A DNA stretch of 64,000 nucleotides from Oceanitalea sp047302425 (lineage in GTDB: Bacteria; Actinomycetota; Actinomycetes; Actinomycetales; Actinomycetaceae): positions 1,984,001 to 2,048,000 of the forward strand of contig NZ_CP154855.1 of assembly GCF_047302425.1 (NCBI RefSeq). Direction: 5' to 3'. Shown in pieces: positions 33,847 through 44,275 of this stretch. Within the stretch, counting starts at the first letter, position 1. Every line of letters starts with the position of its first letter. The translations under genes were made by a program, and so were the position numbers. The notes under the pieces are model-generated. The model saw nothing but the letters and a program-made list of their open reading frames with translations. It searched no databases and had not been told where the DNA came from.

Positions 33847-35307
33847 GTGGCGACGACTCCCGAACCCGACACCGCATCCCTCGACCCGCCCCGCGCTGCC
33901 GGCCACGTCCGCCGTGAGTCGATCCTGCGTGAGCGCGCCCGTCGGGTGGTGGCCGGCAGCGGCCCGCCCACGCTCGCCATCTCCGCCCGGCGCCGCCAGT
34001 CCGAGCTCACCGCCGAGACCGAGCGCTCGGTCCTCGACCTCGTCCTGCGGGTGGGTGAGGCGATGATCGCGACGGGTGCGCCCGTCGCGGACGTCACCGC
34101 CGCCCTCCTGCGCCTGGCCGCCGCGTACGGCGTGACGAACTGCCACGTCGACATCACCTTCATCTCGATCTCGGCGTCCATCGACCGCGACGACGACCCC
34201 ATCACCAAGATGCGGGTCATCAACGTGCGCACCTCCGACTACAGCCGGCTCGCCGACCTCTTCGCGATGGTCGACGCCGCCGCGGCCGGGCACCTGCCGC
34301 TCGAGCGTGCCCACACGCGCCTGGAGGAGGTCCTCGACTCCCCGCACCCCTACCGGCGCTGGGTCGTCACCCTCGCGCTCGGCGTCATGGCGGCCGGGGT
34401 GGCGGGCCTGCTCGGGGGCGGCTGGCTGGTCGCCGCCGTCGCCGCCGCGACGACGGCGCTCATCGACCGGGTGCTGCGCGTGCTGCGCCGCTGGGGCCTG
34501 CCCTACCTCTTCCAGCAGGCGACGGGCGCGGCCATCGCGACGCTCGTGGCGATCGCGATCCTGTGGGGCCAGGACCTGTTCGGCTGGGACAGGTCCGTGC
34601 TTCCCCCCTCCCTCGTCGTCGCCTCCGGGATGGTCGTCCTGCTGGCCGGGATGCAGCTCGTCGGCGCGGCCGAGGACGCGATCTCCGGATACCCGCTCAC
34701 CGCGGCGGCGAAGTCCTTCGAGGTGGCGCTCTACACGGTGGGTCTCGTCGTGGGGATCGGCTTCGTCCTCGACCTCGGGCGGCGCTTGGGCGTGCCGCTG
34801 TACATCGGCGACGTCTTCGGCAACGCGCCGCCGGGGCTCGTGCAGGTCGTCTGCGGCGGTGTCATCGCCGGGTCGTGGGCGGTGGCGTCCTACACCCGGG
34901 CGGCGAACATCTGGCTCATCTCGCTCGTCGGCGCGGTCGCGGCGGGGGTCTACTACGGCGTCGACGCGCTGTGGCTCGGGCCGGCCGGTGCCGCGTTCTT
35001 CGCGGCGCTGCTCGTCGGCCTGCTCGCCGGGGTCATCGGGGATCGCGGCCGGCTGCCCAGCCTCGTCGTCTCGGTGTGCGGCGTGACCCCGATGCTGCCC
35101 GGCCTGTCGATCTACGCCGCGATGTTCGACTTCATCGAGGGCGGCGACGTCATCGGCGGCGGCCAGCTGGCGATCCGGGCGCTGTCGATCGGCCTGGCCC
35201 TCGCGGCCGGCGTCACGCTGGGGGAGTTCAGCGCCTCGCCACTGCGCTCGGAGATGGACCGCTGGGAGCGCCGCGCCCGCCGCCGCGCCCGCGGCGCCCG
35301 CATCTAG
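33847..35307 (+). CDS. thrE: threonine/serine exporter ThrE family
   Basis: The 486-residue protein matches the size of corynebacterial ThrE. A soluble N-terminal half (DUF1212) has RVGEAMIATGAPVADVTAAL and NCHVDITFISISAS; the C-terminal half contains about ten membrane spans (from about 175). ThrE exports threonine and serine using the proton gradient. The leaderless GTG start fits. The C-terminus is basic (RRARRRARGARI), as expected for a cytoplasmic tail. Confidence 0.88.
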   Translation: MATTPEPDTASLDPPRAAGHVRRESILRERARRVVAGSGPPTLAISARRRQSELTAETERSVLDLVLRVGEAMIATGAPVADVTAALLRLAAAYGVTNCHVDITFISISASIDRDDDPITKMRVINVRTSDYSRLADLFAMVDAAAAGHLPLERAHTRLEEVLDSPHPYRRWVVTLALGVMAAGVAGLLGGGWLVAAVAAATTALIDRVLRVLRRWGLPYLFQQATGAAIATLVAIAILWGQDLFGWDRSVLPPSLVVASGMVVLLAGMQLVGAAEDAISGYPLTAAAKSFEVALYTVGLVVGIGFVLDLGRRLGVPLYIGDVFGNAPPGLVQVVCGGVIAGSWAVASYTRAANIWLISLVGAVAAGVYYGVDALWLGPAGAAFFAALLVGLLAGVIGDRGRLPSLVVSVCGVTPMLPGLSIYAAMFDFIEGGDVIGGGQLAIRALSIGLALAAGVTLGEFSASPLRSEMDRWERRARRRARGARI

Positions 35308-35319
35308 CGGTACCTCTCC

Positions 35320-35366
35320 CGCGCCGACAGCACAGTTACCGCCGGCAGTGCACTGACCGCCGACAG
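35320..35366 (-). repeat. 18-bp tandem repeat array B
   Basis: Two full units (CACAGTTACCGCCGGCAG at 35331-35348 and TGCACTGACCGCCGACAG at 35349-35366) and a partial unit (35320-35330) are present on the plus strand as the reverse complement of the array A and C unit. The array lies between the ThrE-like gene and rarA. Confidence 0.75.
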
Positions 35367-35404
35367 CCGGACTCCTCGTCGGCGCCCGAGTCGGTGGCCC
35401 GACG

Positions 35405-35410
35405 TAGGCT
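35405..35410 (+). promoter_or_regulatory. -10 box, leaderless start of rarA
   Basis: TAGGCT ends 6 bases before the rarA GTG. Confidence 0.55.
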
Positions 35411-35416
35411 CCGACC

Positions 35417-36754
35417 GTGGACCTCTTCGACTCCGTGGGCGCCGACGACGCCGGCACCCCCGCCGCTCGTCCGGACGCGCCGCTCGCCGTGCGGATGCGT
35501 CCCGCCTCCCTCGCCGAGGTGGTCGGCCAGGAGCACCTCCTCAAGCAGGGCGCTCCGCTGCGGCGGCTCGTCGAGCCGGGCGGCAGCTCCCGTGCCTCCT
35601 CGGTCATCCTCTGGGGCCCGCCGGGCACCGGGAAGACGACGCTCGCCTACCTCGTCGCGCACGCCTCTGGTCGCCGCTTCGTCGAGCTGTCCGCGGTGAC
35701 GGCGGGCGTCAAGGACGTCCGGCAGGTCGTCGAGGACGCCCGGCGCCGGCTGGTGAGCACCGGCGGGGAGACCGTCCTGTTCATCGACGAGGTCCACCGC
35801 TTCTCCAAGACCCAGCAGGACGCTCTCCTTCCGTCGGTCGAGAACGGCTGGGTCACGCTCGTGGCGGCGACGACGGAGAACCCGAGCTTCTCCGTCATCT
35901 CCCCGCTCCTGTCCCGCTCCCTGCTCCTCACCCTCCAGCCGCTCGAGGAGAAGGACATCCGTGCCCTCGTGGCGCGCGCACTGGCCGACGAGCGCGGCCT
36001 GGACGGCCGGTACGAGCTCGCCGACGACGCGCTCAACCACCTCGTGCGGCTTGCCGGCGCCGACGCGCGCAAGGCGCTCACCATCCTCGAGGCGGCCGCG
36101 GGCGCCGCTGGTGACGACGGCGAGATCGACCTCCCGACGATGGAGCGTGCCATCGACGTCGCGGCCGTCCGCTACGACCGCGACGGCGACCAGCACTACG
36201 ACGTCACGAGTGCCTTCATCAAGTCGATGCGCGGCTCCGACGTCGACGCCGCGCTCCACTACCTCGCCCGGATGATCGTCGCGGGGGAGGACCCCCGCTT
36301 CATCGCGCGCCGCATCGTCATCGCGGCGGCCGAGGAGGTCGGCATGGCCGACCCGACGGCGCTCCACACCGCCGTCGCCGCCGCGGAGGCCGTCGCCTTT
36401 ATCGGGATGCCCGAGGGTCAGCTGGTCCTGGCCCAGGCCGTCGTCCACGTCGCGACGGCGCCGAAGTCCAACGCCTCCTACCGCGCGATCGGCGAGGCCA
36501 TCGCCGACGTCCGGGCCGGCAAGGCCGGGCCCGTCCCGCCGCACCTGCGCGACTCGCACTACGCGGGGGCGAAGAAGCTCGGCCACGGCACCGAGTACGT
36601 CTACGCCCACGACGTCCCCCACGCCATCGCCTCCCAGCAGTACCTGCCCGACGAGCTCGTGGGGCGCCGCTACTACGAGCCCCGCCCGCGTGGGCTGGAG
36701 CGCGACATCGCCACCCGCCTCGACCGCATCCGCGACATCCTCGACAACGGCTGA
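35417..36754 (+). CDS. rarA: replication-associated recombination protein A (RarA/MgsA), AAA+ ATPase
   Basis: RarA acts at stalled replication forks. The 445 residues have MRPASLAEVVGQEHLL at the start of the AAA+ domain, Walker A GPPGTGKTT, Walker B LFIDEVH, sensor AATTENPSF, then the tetramerisation region with VRYDRDGDQHYDVTSAFIKS and the C-terminal KKLGHGTEYVYAHD block. The gene stands alone, bracketed by 18-bp repeat arrays in opposite orientation. Confidence 0.95.
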   Translation: MDLFDSVGADDAGTPAARPDAPLAVRMRPASLAEVVGQEHLLKQGAPLRRLVEPGGSSRASSVILWGPPGTGKTTLAYLVAHASGRRFVELSAVTAGVKDVRQVVEDARRRLVSTGGETVLFIDEVHRFSKTQQDALLPSVENGWVTLVAATTENPSFSVISPLLSRSLLLTLQPLEEKDIRALVARALADERGLDGRYELADDALNHLVRLAGADARKALTILEAAAGAAGDDGEIDLPTMERAIDVAAVRYDRDGDQHYDVTSAFIKSMRGSDVDAALHYLARMIVAGEDPRFIARRIVIAAAEEVGMADPTALHTAVAAAEAVAFIGMPEGQLVLAQAVVHVATAPKSNASYRAIGEAIADVRAGKAGPVPPHLRDSHYAGAKKLGHGTEYVYAHDVPHAIASQQYLPDELVGRRYYEPRPRGLERDIATRLDRIRDILDNG

Positions 36755-36766
36755 CGCGCCGTCGCC

Positions 36767-36838
36767 CTCTCGGCGATATCTGTACTCTCGGCGATAACTG
36801 TGCTGTCGGCGGTATCTGTGCTGTCGGCGGGGTTTGGG
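36767..36838 (+). repeat. 18-bp tandem repeat array C
   Basis: Four contiguous units: CTCTCGGCGATATCTGTA, CTCTCGGCGATAACTGTG, CTGTCGGCGGTATCTGTG and a degenerate CTGTCGGCGGGGTTTGGG (starts 36767, 36785, 36803, 36821). This is the best-preserved copy and defines the consensus CTSTCGGCGRTAWCTGTR. It lies between rarA and rpsD. Confidence 0.85.
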
Positions 36839-36897
36839 GCGGGGCCCGGGTGCGGTGGAGGTCACAGGGGGGCTCCCCGGAGCGGGGGAGGGCGCTG

Positions 36898-37012
36898 GTA
36901 GTCTTGTCCGGTTGCCTTCGGGCAGCCACCTGGGGTCCCAGCCTTCATGGTCGGCCCCGCGCGGCGGGAGATCTCCCGCACGCGTGACGTCACAACGACA
37001 GGAAGTACACGC
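36898..37012 (+). promoter_or_regulatory. rpsD promoter and structured leader
   Basis: A -10-like TAGTCT (36898-36903) is followed by a UUCG-tetraloop hairpin, GGTTGCC-TTCG-GGCAGCC (36910-36927), and by a perfect palindrome GCGGGAGATCTCCCGC (36964-36979) that can fold into a second hairpin ahead of the ribosome site AGGAAG (36999-37004). Autoregulation by ribosomal protein S4 through the leader is known in other bacteria; here it is only suggested. Confidence 0.45.
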
Positions 37013-37645
37013 ATGAGCAAGAACAACCAGGCACGGTCGCGCCGCCAGGTGCGCCTGTCCCGCGCCCTCGGCATCGCGCTGACCCCCAAGGCGGTCAAGC
37101 ACTTCGAGAAGCGCCCCTACCCGCCCGGTGAGCACGGCCGCGCCCGTCGTCGGACCGAGTCCGACTACGCCGTCCGCCTCAAGGAGAAGCAGCGTCTGCG
37201 CGCCCAGTACGGCCTGCGCGAGGTGCAGATGCTCCGCACCTTCGAGGAGGCCCGCAAGGAGTCCGGCCTGACCGGTGAGTCGCTGGTCGAGCTGCTCGAG
37301 ATGCGTCTGGACGCCCTCGTCCTGCGCGCCGGCTTCGCCCGCACGATCGCCCAGGCCCGCCAGGCCGTCGTGCACCGCCACATCCTCGTGGACGGCAAGC
37401 TCGTCGACCGCCCCTCCTTCCGCGTGAAGCCGGGCCAGGTCATCCAGGTCAAGCCGAAGAGCCAGACCATGACGCCCTTCCAGATCGCCGCCGCCGGTGC
37501 GCACCGCGACGTCCTGCCGGATGTCCCGGGCTACCTCGACGTCGCGCTGGAGAAGCTGCGCGCCCAGCTCGTCCGTCGCCCCAAGCGCGACGAGGTCCCC
37601 GTGACCTGCGACGTGCAGCTGGTCGTCGAGTACTACTCGCGCTGA
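37013..37645 (+). CDS. rpsD: 30S ribosomal protein S4
   Basis: S4 binds 16S rRNA early in 30S assembly. The 210 residues contain KRPYPPGEHG, the S4 RNA-binding domain (RLDALVLRAGFARTIAQARQ followed by HRHILVDG) and VPVTCDVQLVVEYYSR at the C-terminus. No zinc-binding Cys cluster is present at the N-terminus, so it is the Cys-free type. ATG 37013 gives the normal N-terminus MSKNNQARSRRQVRLSRALG. The gene is outside any ribosomal operon, as is usual in actinobacteria, and ends in a strong terminator. Confidence 0.97.
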   Translation: MSKNNQARSRRQVRLSRALGIALTPKAVKHFEKRPYPPGEHGRARRRTESDYAVRLKEKQRLRAQYGLREVQMLRTFEEARKESGLTGESLVELLEMRLDALVLRAGFARTIAQARQAVVHRHILVDGKLVDRPSFRVKPGQVIQVKPKSQTMTPFQIAAAGAHRDVLPDVPGYLDVALEKLRAQLVRRPKRDEVPVTCDVQLVVEYYSR

Positions 37646-37661
37646 CCCACCCTGCCCGTCA

Positions 37662-37702
37662 CCGCGCCCCGGGCGCCGGCCCCGCCGGTACCCGGGGCGC
37701 GG
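37662..37702 (+). terminator. rpsD terminator
   Basis: CCGCGCCCCGGG (37662-37673) pairs with CCCGGGGCGCGG (37691-37702), and the inner GCCGGC/GCCGGT extends the stem. The hairpin starts 17 bases after the stop and is followed by a short T-containing stretch (ACATTTCC). Confidence 0.75.
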
Positions 37703-37713
37703 ACATTTCCGGG

Positions 37714-37719
37714 TAGCCT
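37714..37719 (+). promoter_or_regulatory. -10 box upstream of the DUF948 gene
   Basis: TAGCCT lies 38 bases before the DUF948 ATG, after the rpsD terminator. Confidence 0.4.
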
Positions 37720-37757
37720 GCCCGCAGCGCACACCCGCCAGCCCAAGGAGCCTGCAG

Positions 37758-38105
37758 ATGAACATCGGCGACATCGCCGGGATCGTGGCCGCCGTCGCGT
37801 TCCTCGCGCTCGTGGCTTTCCTCGCCGTCCCTCTCCTCAAGGTCGGCAAGGTGCTCGACGCCGCGACCGACTCGGTCCGTGAGGTCACCGCCCACGCCCT
37901 GCCCGTCGTCGACGAGGCCGCCGCCACGATCGCGGCGAGCAACGCCCAGCTCGCGAAGGTCGACGCCGTGACCACCGCCGCCACCGAGGTCTCGCAGAAC
38001 GTCTCGGCCCTCACGACGCTCGTCTCCGCGACCGTGGGCGGCCCGCTCATCAAGGTCGCCGCCTTCTCCTACGCCGTGCGGCGGGCCTTCCGGCGAGGCG
38101 CGTGA
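37758..38105 (+). CDS. DUF948 membrane protein
   Basis: The 115-residue protein has one N-terminal membrane span (about 7-28) and a helical C-terminal part with VVDEAAATIAASNAQLAKVDAV, the DUF948 pattern. The function is unknown; in actinobacteria the gene commonly precedes alaS. AAGGAG at 37745-37750 supports the ATG. The stop overlaps the next ATG by one base (TGATG). Confidence 0.8.
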   Translation: MNIGDIAGIVAAVAFLALVAFLAVPLLKVGKVLDAATDSVREVTAHALPVVDEAAATIAASNAQLAKVDAVTTAATEVSQNVSALTTLVSATVGGPLIKVAAFSYAVRRAFRRGA

Positions 38106-38338
38106 TGCGTCGCACCGCCGTCGTGGGCGTCGTCGTCCTCGCCGTCGTCGTGCTCGCCGCCCCCGGTGTGCGTCGGGGGGTGGGCGCCCGGTTCGGGTCC
38201 GTCGCCGCCGGCGTGCGGTCCCGCGTCGAGGGCTTCCGCACCGACTACGCCGAGCGCGAGGCCGAGCTGCGCGAGCGCCTGCTGCCCGACGACGCCGTCG
38301 TCGCGGCCGCCGCCCGCACCCGCGCCGACCACCACTGA
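38105..38338 (+). CDS. small membrane protein of unknown function
   Basis: This 77-residue protein has one N-terminal membrane span (about 4-19, VVGVVVLAVVVLAAPGV) and a charged helical tail (FRTDYAEREAELRERLLP). ATG 38105 shares a base with the stop of the DUF948 gene, so the two are translationally coupled and the products may interact. It sits 36 bases before alaS. No known domain is recognised. Confidence 0.7.
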   Translation: MRRTAVVGVVVLAVVVLAAPGVRRGVGARFGSVAAGVRSRVEGFRTDYAEREAELRERLLPDDAVVAAAARTRADHH

Positions 38339-38374
38339 CCTTCCGTCCCCTCCGACCCTTCCCCCGAGGTCCCA

Positions 38375-41067
<2,693 letters not shown>

Positions 41068-41071
<4 letters not shown>

Positions 41072-41562
41072 GTGACCAGGCTCCGGCCTTCGCGCGCGGC
41101 CCCCGCATCGGCGTCGACGTCGGTGCGGTGCGGGTCGGTCTCGCGCGCAGCGACGCCGACGGGCTGCTCGCCACCCCCGTGGAGACCGTGACCGGTGAGC
41201 GTGCCACCCAGCTGGCGCGCGTGGCCGAGGTCGTCCGCGAGTCGGGGGCCACGGCCGTCGTCGTCGGTCTGCCGCGCCAGCTGTCCGGCGCCGAAGGGCA
41301 TGCCGCCGCGCTGGCGCGGGAGTACGCTGAGGAGCTGGCGCGAGTGTGCGACCCCGTGCCCGTCAGGCTCGTCGACGAGCGGCTGACGACCGTCAGTGCC
41401 CACCAGGCGCTGCACCGGTCGGGCCGCCCGGGGCGGCGCCACCGGGCGGTGGTCGACCAGGTCGCCGCCGTCATGATCCTCCAGGCAGCCCTGGACCAGG
41501 AGCGCCGGACAGGTCACCCGGCGGGGGAGCTCGTCGACCACGGAACGGAGGCTGAGTCGTGA
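41068..41562 (+). CDS. ruvX: RuvX/YqgF family pre-16S rRNA nuclease
   Basis: The 164-residue RNase H-like protein has GPRIGVDVGAVRVGLARSD at the N-terminus with the catalytic Asp, VVGLPRQLSG, and VRLVDERLTTVSA. The family was named as a Holliday-junction resolvase but acts in pre-16S rRNA 5' maturation in E. coli. It overlaps alaS and mltG by four bases on each side, so alaS-ruvX-mltG form one translational unit. Confidence 0.94.
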
Positions 41563-42719
41563 GCGACCTCTTCGACCAGGCGCTGCTGGCCGACGAGCCC
41601 GAGCCCCGCGCGCCCGCCGAGCGACGGTCGGCGCGCCGTGACCGCGCCGAGCGCAAGCGGCGCCGCCGCCGGCGGACCGCCATCGCCGTCGTGCTCAGCC
41701 TGCTCCTCGTCGCCGCTCTCGCAGTCGGTGTCTTCGTCGCCTTCCGCACCCTGTTCGACGGGGGCGAGGAGACCAGCGCGGAGGACTTCCCCGGCCCCGG
41801 CTCGGGCAGCGTCTCCGTCGTCATCGAGGAGGGCGCGACGGGCACCGCGATGGGTGACACGCTCACCGAGGCCGGCGTCGTCGCCTCCCGGCAGGCCTTC
41901 GTCGAAGCGTTCAGCGCCAACCCGGACGCCGCCCAGATCCAGCCCGGAACCTACGAGCTCATGGCCGAGATGCGCGCCGTCGACGCGCTCAACGCGCTCC
42001 TCAACCCGGCGAACAAGTCGGAGCTGCGCATCACCGTGCCCGAGGGCTGGCGCGCCTCCCAGATCTACGAGCGCATCGCCAGCGTCGCCCAGATCCCCCT
42101 CGAGGAGGTCGAGGCGGCCGCCGCGAACCGCGAGGCGATCGGGCTGCCCGCCCACGCCGCCGAGAATCCCGAGGGCTGGTTCGCGGCCGCGACCTACACC
42201 CTCGAGCCCGACGCGGGCGCCACCGAGATCCTCGCGGCAATGGTCGAGCAGACGAAGTCCACCTTCGAGTCGCTCGGGGTGCCTGCGGAGCGCCAGCACG
42301 ACGTGCTCACCCGGGCCTCGATCATCGAGCACGAGGTGATTCACGACGAGGACCGCGGCAAGGTTGCGCGGGTGCTGGAGAACCGCCTGCAGAACTGCAG
42401 TGGCGACGGCCTCATCGGCATGGACTCCACGGTGAACTACGGCCTGGGACTGACTGGCGTACCCGACGCTGCGGCCCTCGAGGACGCGAGCAACCCGTAC
42501 AACACCCGCATCCACCCCGGTCTGCCGCCCACCCCGATCGGCGCCCCAGGCTCCGGGGCCATCGAGGCGGTCCTCAACCCGCCGGAGGGTGACTGGTGCT
42601 ACTTCGTCACGGTGAACCTCGACACGGGGGAGACGCGGTTCAGCGCCGACTACGAGCAGTTCCAGGAGGACCGGGCGGAGTTCCGTCGCTGGTACTCCGA
42701 GAACGCCGACGAGGGCTGA
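41559..42719 (+). CDS. mltG: endolytic murein transglycosylase MltG
   Basis: MltG cuts nascent glycan strands at the membrane. The 386 residues have a disordered basic cytoplasmic N-terminus, one span (about 40-62), a LysM-like region and the YceG catalytic domain. Glu257 in ASIIEHEV is the likely catalytic acid, and the following residues ARVLENRL and GMDSTVNYGL and YNTRIHPGLPPTPIGAPG are family signatures. The GTG start overlaps ruvX by GTGA. Confidence 0.95.
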   Translation: MSDLFDQALLADEPEPRAPAERRSARRDRAERKRRRRRRTAIAVVLSLLLVAALAVGVFVAFRTLFDGGEETSAEDFPGPGSGSVSVVIEEGATGTAMGDTLTEAGVVASRQAFVEAFSANPDAAQIQPGTYELMAEMRAVDALNALLNPANKSELRITVPEGWRASQIYERIASVAQIPLEEVEAAAANREAIGLPAHAAENPEGWFAAATYTLEPDAGATEILAAMVEQTKSTFESLGVPAERQHDVLTRASIIEHEVIHDEDRGKVARVLENRLQNCSGDGLIGMDSTVNYGLGLTGVPDAAALEDASNPYNTRIHPGLPPTPIGAPGSGAIEAVLNPPEGDWCYFVTVNLDTGETRFSADYEQFQEDRAEFRRWYSENADEG

Positions 42720-42720
42720 C

Positions 42721-43644
42721 GTGAGCGGCGGTGAGCCGGGCGGCCCCGCGCTGCCCACCTACGACGTGTACCCGGCCAGCGCCCTGCCGGCCGGGGCGCG
42801 CCGGGCCGCCGTGCTCGGCAAGCCCGTCGCCCACTCGCTGTCCCCGGTCCTCCACGGCGCCGCCTACGCAGCGCTCGGCCTCGACTGGGTCTACGGCCTC
42901 GCGGAGGTCGACGACGCCGAGCTCGCCGGCGTCGTCGCGGCGCTGGACGGGGAGTGGGCCGGGCTCTCGCTCACCATGCCGCTCAAGCACGTCGCCCTCG
43001 AGGTGGCCGACGTCGTCGACCCCCTCGCCGAGGTCGTCGGCGCCGTCAACACGCTCATTGTCCAGCCCGGGCTCGTCGTCGGCGCCAACACCGACGTCCA
43101 CGGCGTCGTCGCCGCCCTGCGCGAGGCCGCCGCCCGGGAGGAGTGGCGCCCGAGCGGCGCCGTCGTCCTCGGGGGCGGGGCGACCGCCGCGTCGACGCTC
43201 GCGGCCCTCGCCGAGCTCGGGATCACCGACTCCCTCGTCCTCGTCCGCAACCCCGCCCGCGCCGGGGCGCTGCAGCGCGCCGCGCACCGGATGGGCGTCC
43301 ACGTGACGCTGCGCCGGTGGACGGCCGTCGAGCAGGCCGCCGAGGCCGTCCTGGGCGCGGACGTCACCGTCTCCACCCTGCCCGCCCACGCCGGGGACGA
43401 GCTCGGCGACCACCTCGCGGCGCGCGGCGGCACGGCCGGGCGGGTGCTCCTCGACGTCGCCTACGACCCGTGGCCCAGCCGCCTCGCCGCCGGGTTCACC
43501 GCCGGCGGCGGCACCGTCGCCCCTGGCTGGGCCATGCTCCTGCACCAGGCGGCCGAGCAGGTGCGCCTCATGACCGGGCGTCCCGCGCCGCTCGAGGCCA
43601 TGCGGGCGGCGCTCACCGACGCCCTGGCCCTCCGTGCCGGCTGA
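42721..43644 (+). CDS. aroE: shikimate dehydrogenase
   Basis: AroE reduces 3-dehydroshikimate with NADPH. The 307 residues include GKPVAHSLSPVLHGAAYAAL (substrate Ser pair), SLTMPLKHVAL with the catalytic Lys, GAVNTL, TDVHGV with the catalytic Asp, and a Rossmann loop LGGGATAAS. The loop lacks the usual Arg/Ser NADP cluster, so cofactor preference is uncertain. GTG 42721 is two bases after mltG. Its stop overlaps the peptidase gene by 11 bases. Confidence 0.93.
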   Translation: MSGGEPGGPALPTYDVYPASALPAGARRAAVLGKPVAHSLSPVLHGAAYAALGLDWVYGLAEVDDAELAGVVAALDGEWAGLSLTMPLKHVALEVADVVDPLAEVVGAVNTLIVQPGLVVGANTDVHGVVAALREAAAREEWRPSGAVVLGGGATAASTLAALAELGITDSLVLVRNPARAGALQRAAHRMGVHVTLRRWTAVEQAAEAVLGADVTVSTLPAHAGDELGDHLAARGGTAGRVLLDVAYDPWPSRLAAGFTAGGGTVAPGWAMLLHQAAEQVRLMTGRPAPLEAMRAALTDALALRAG

Positions 43645-44215
43645 GCCGGCCGCCACCCGGTGGCAGGCCCCGGGCGTCCTCGCTGCGGCCTGCGTCGTCG
43701 CCGTCCTCGTGACGCTGCTCGTCCACGGCTGGCGGCCCGACCTGCCCGCGGCGCTGCTCCTCGCCGTCGCCGGGGTGCTGCTCGCGGCCGAGGACCTCGC
43801 CAGCCACCGGCTGCCCAACGCCGTCCTCGCGCCCACCGCCGTCGCCCTCACGCTCCTCCTGACCGTCGCCGCCCTCGCCACGGGCGCGTGGGACGGCCTG
43901 CTGCGGGCGGCCCTCGCCGCGGTGGCGAGCGGCCTGGGCTACCTCGTCCTCGCCCTGCTGCGGCCCGCCGGGCTCGGCATGGGCGACGTCAAGCTCGCGG
44001 CGGTGCTGGGCGCGTGGCTGGGGTGGCTGGGCTGGGGCGCCGTCGTCCTCGGGGCCCTCGCGGGCTTCGTCCTCGGCGGGGTCGCCGGGCTCGTCCTCAT
44101 CGTCGCCGGCCGCGCCACGCGCACGACGGCGATCGCCTTCGGTCCGTGGATGCTCCTCGGTGCGGCCGTCGCCAGTGCCGTCACGGTGCGGCTGGGGCCC
44201 GTCGTCGGCCTGTGA
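43634..44215 (+). CDS. A24 prepilin peptidase (TadV/CpaA-like)
   Basis: The 193-residue integral membrane protein has six or so spans and both aspartates of type IV prepilin peptidases: AAEDLASHRLPN and GLGMGDVKLA. The N-terminal methylase domain of PilD is absent, as in the short TadV/CpaA forms. GTG 43634 overlaps the end of aroE. No pilin or secretion ATPase gene is in the window, so its substrates lie elsewhere. Confidence 0.88.
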   Translation: MPAEPAATRWQAPGVLAAACVVAVLVTLLVHGWRPDLPAALLLAVAGVLLAAEDLASHRLPNAVLAPTAVALTLLLTVAALATGAWDGLLRAALAAVASGLGYLVLALLRPAGLGMGDVKLAAVLGAWLGWLGWGAVVLGALAGFVLGGVAGLVLIVAGRATRTTAIAFGPWMLLGAAVASAVTVRLGPVVGL

Positions 44216-44262
44216 GCCGCGCCGTCTGCCGGACGCGCCGGGGTCGTGTCGGCGGGCCGTGG

Positions 44263-44268
44263 CAGGAT
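44263..44268 (+). promoter_or_regulatory. -10 box, leaderless start of aroC
   Basis: CAGGAT ends 7 bases before the aroC ATG; it matches the other leaderless boxes except for its first base. Confidence 0.4.
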
Positions 44269-44275
44269 GCCGGAC

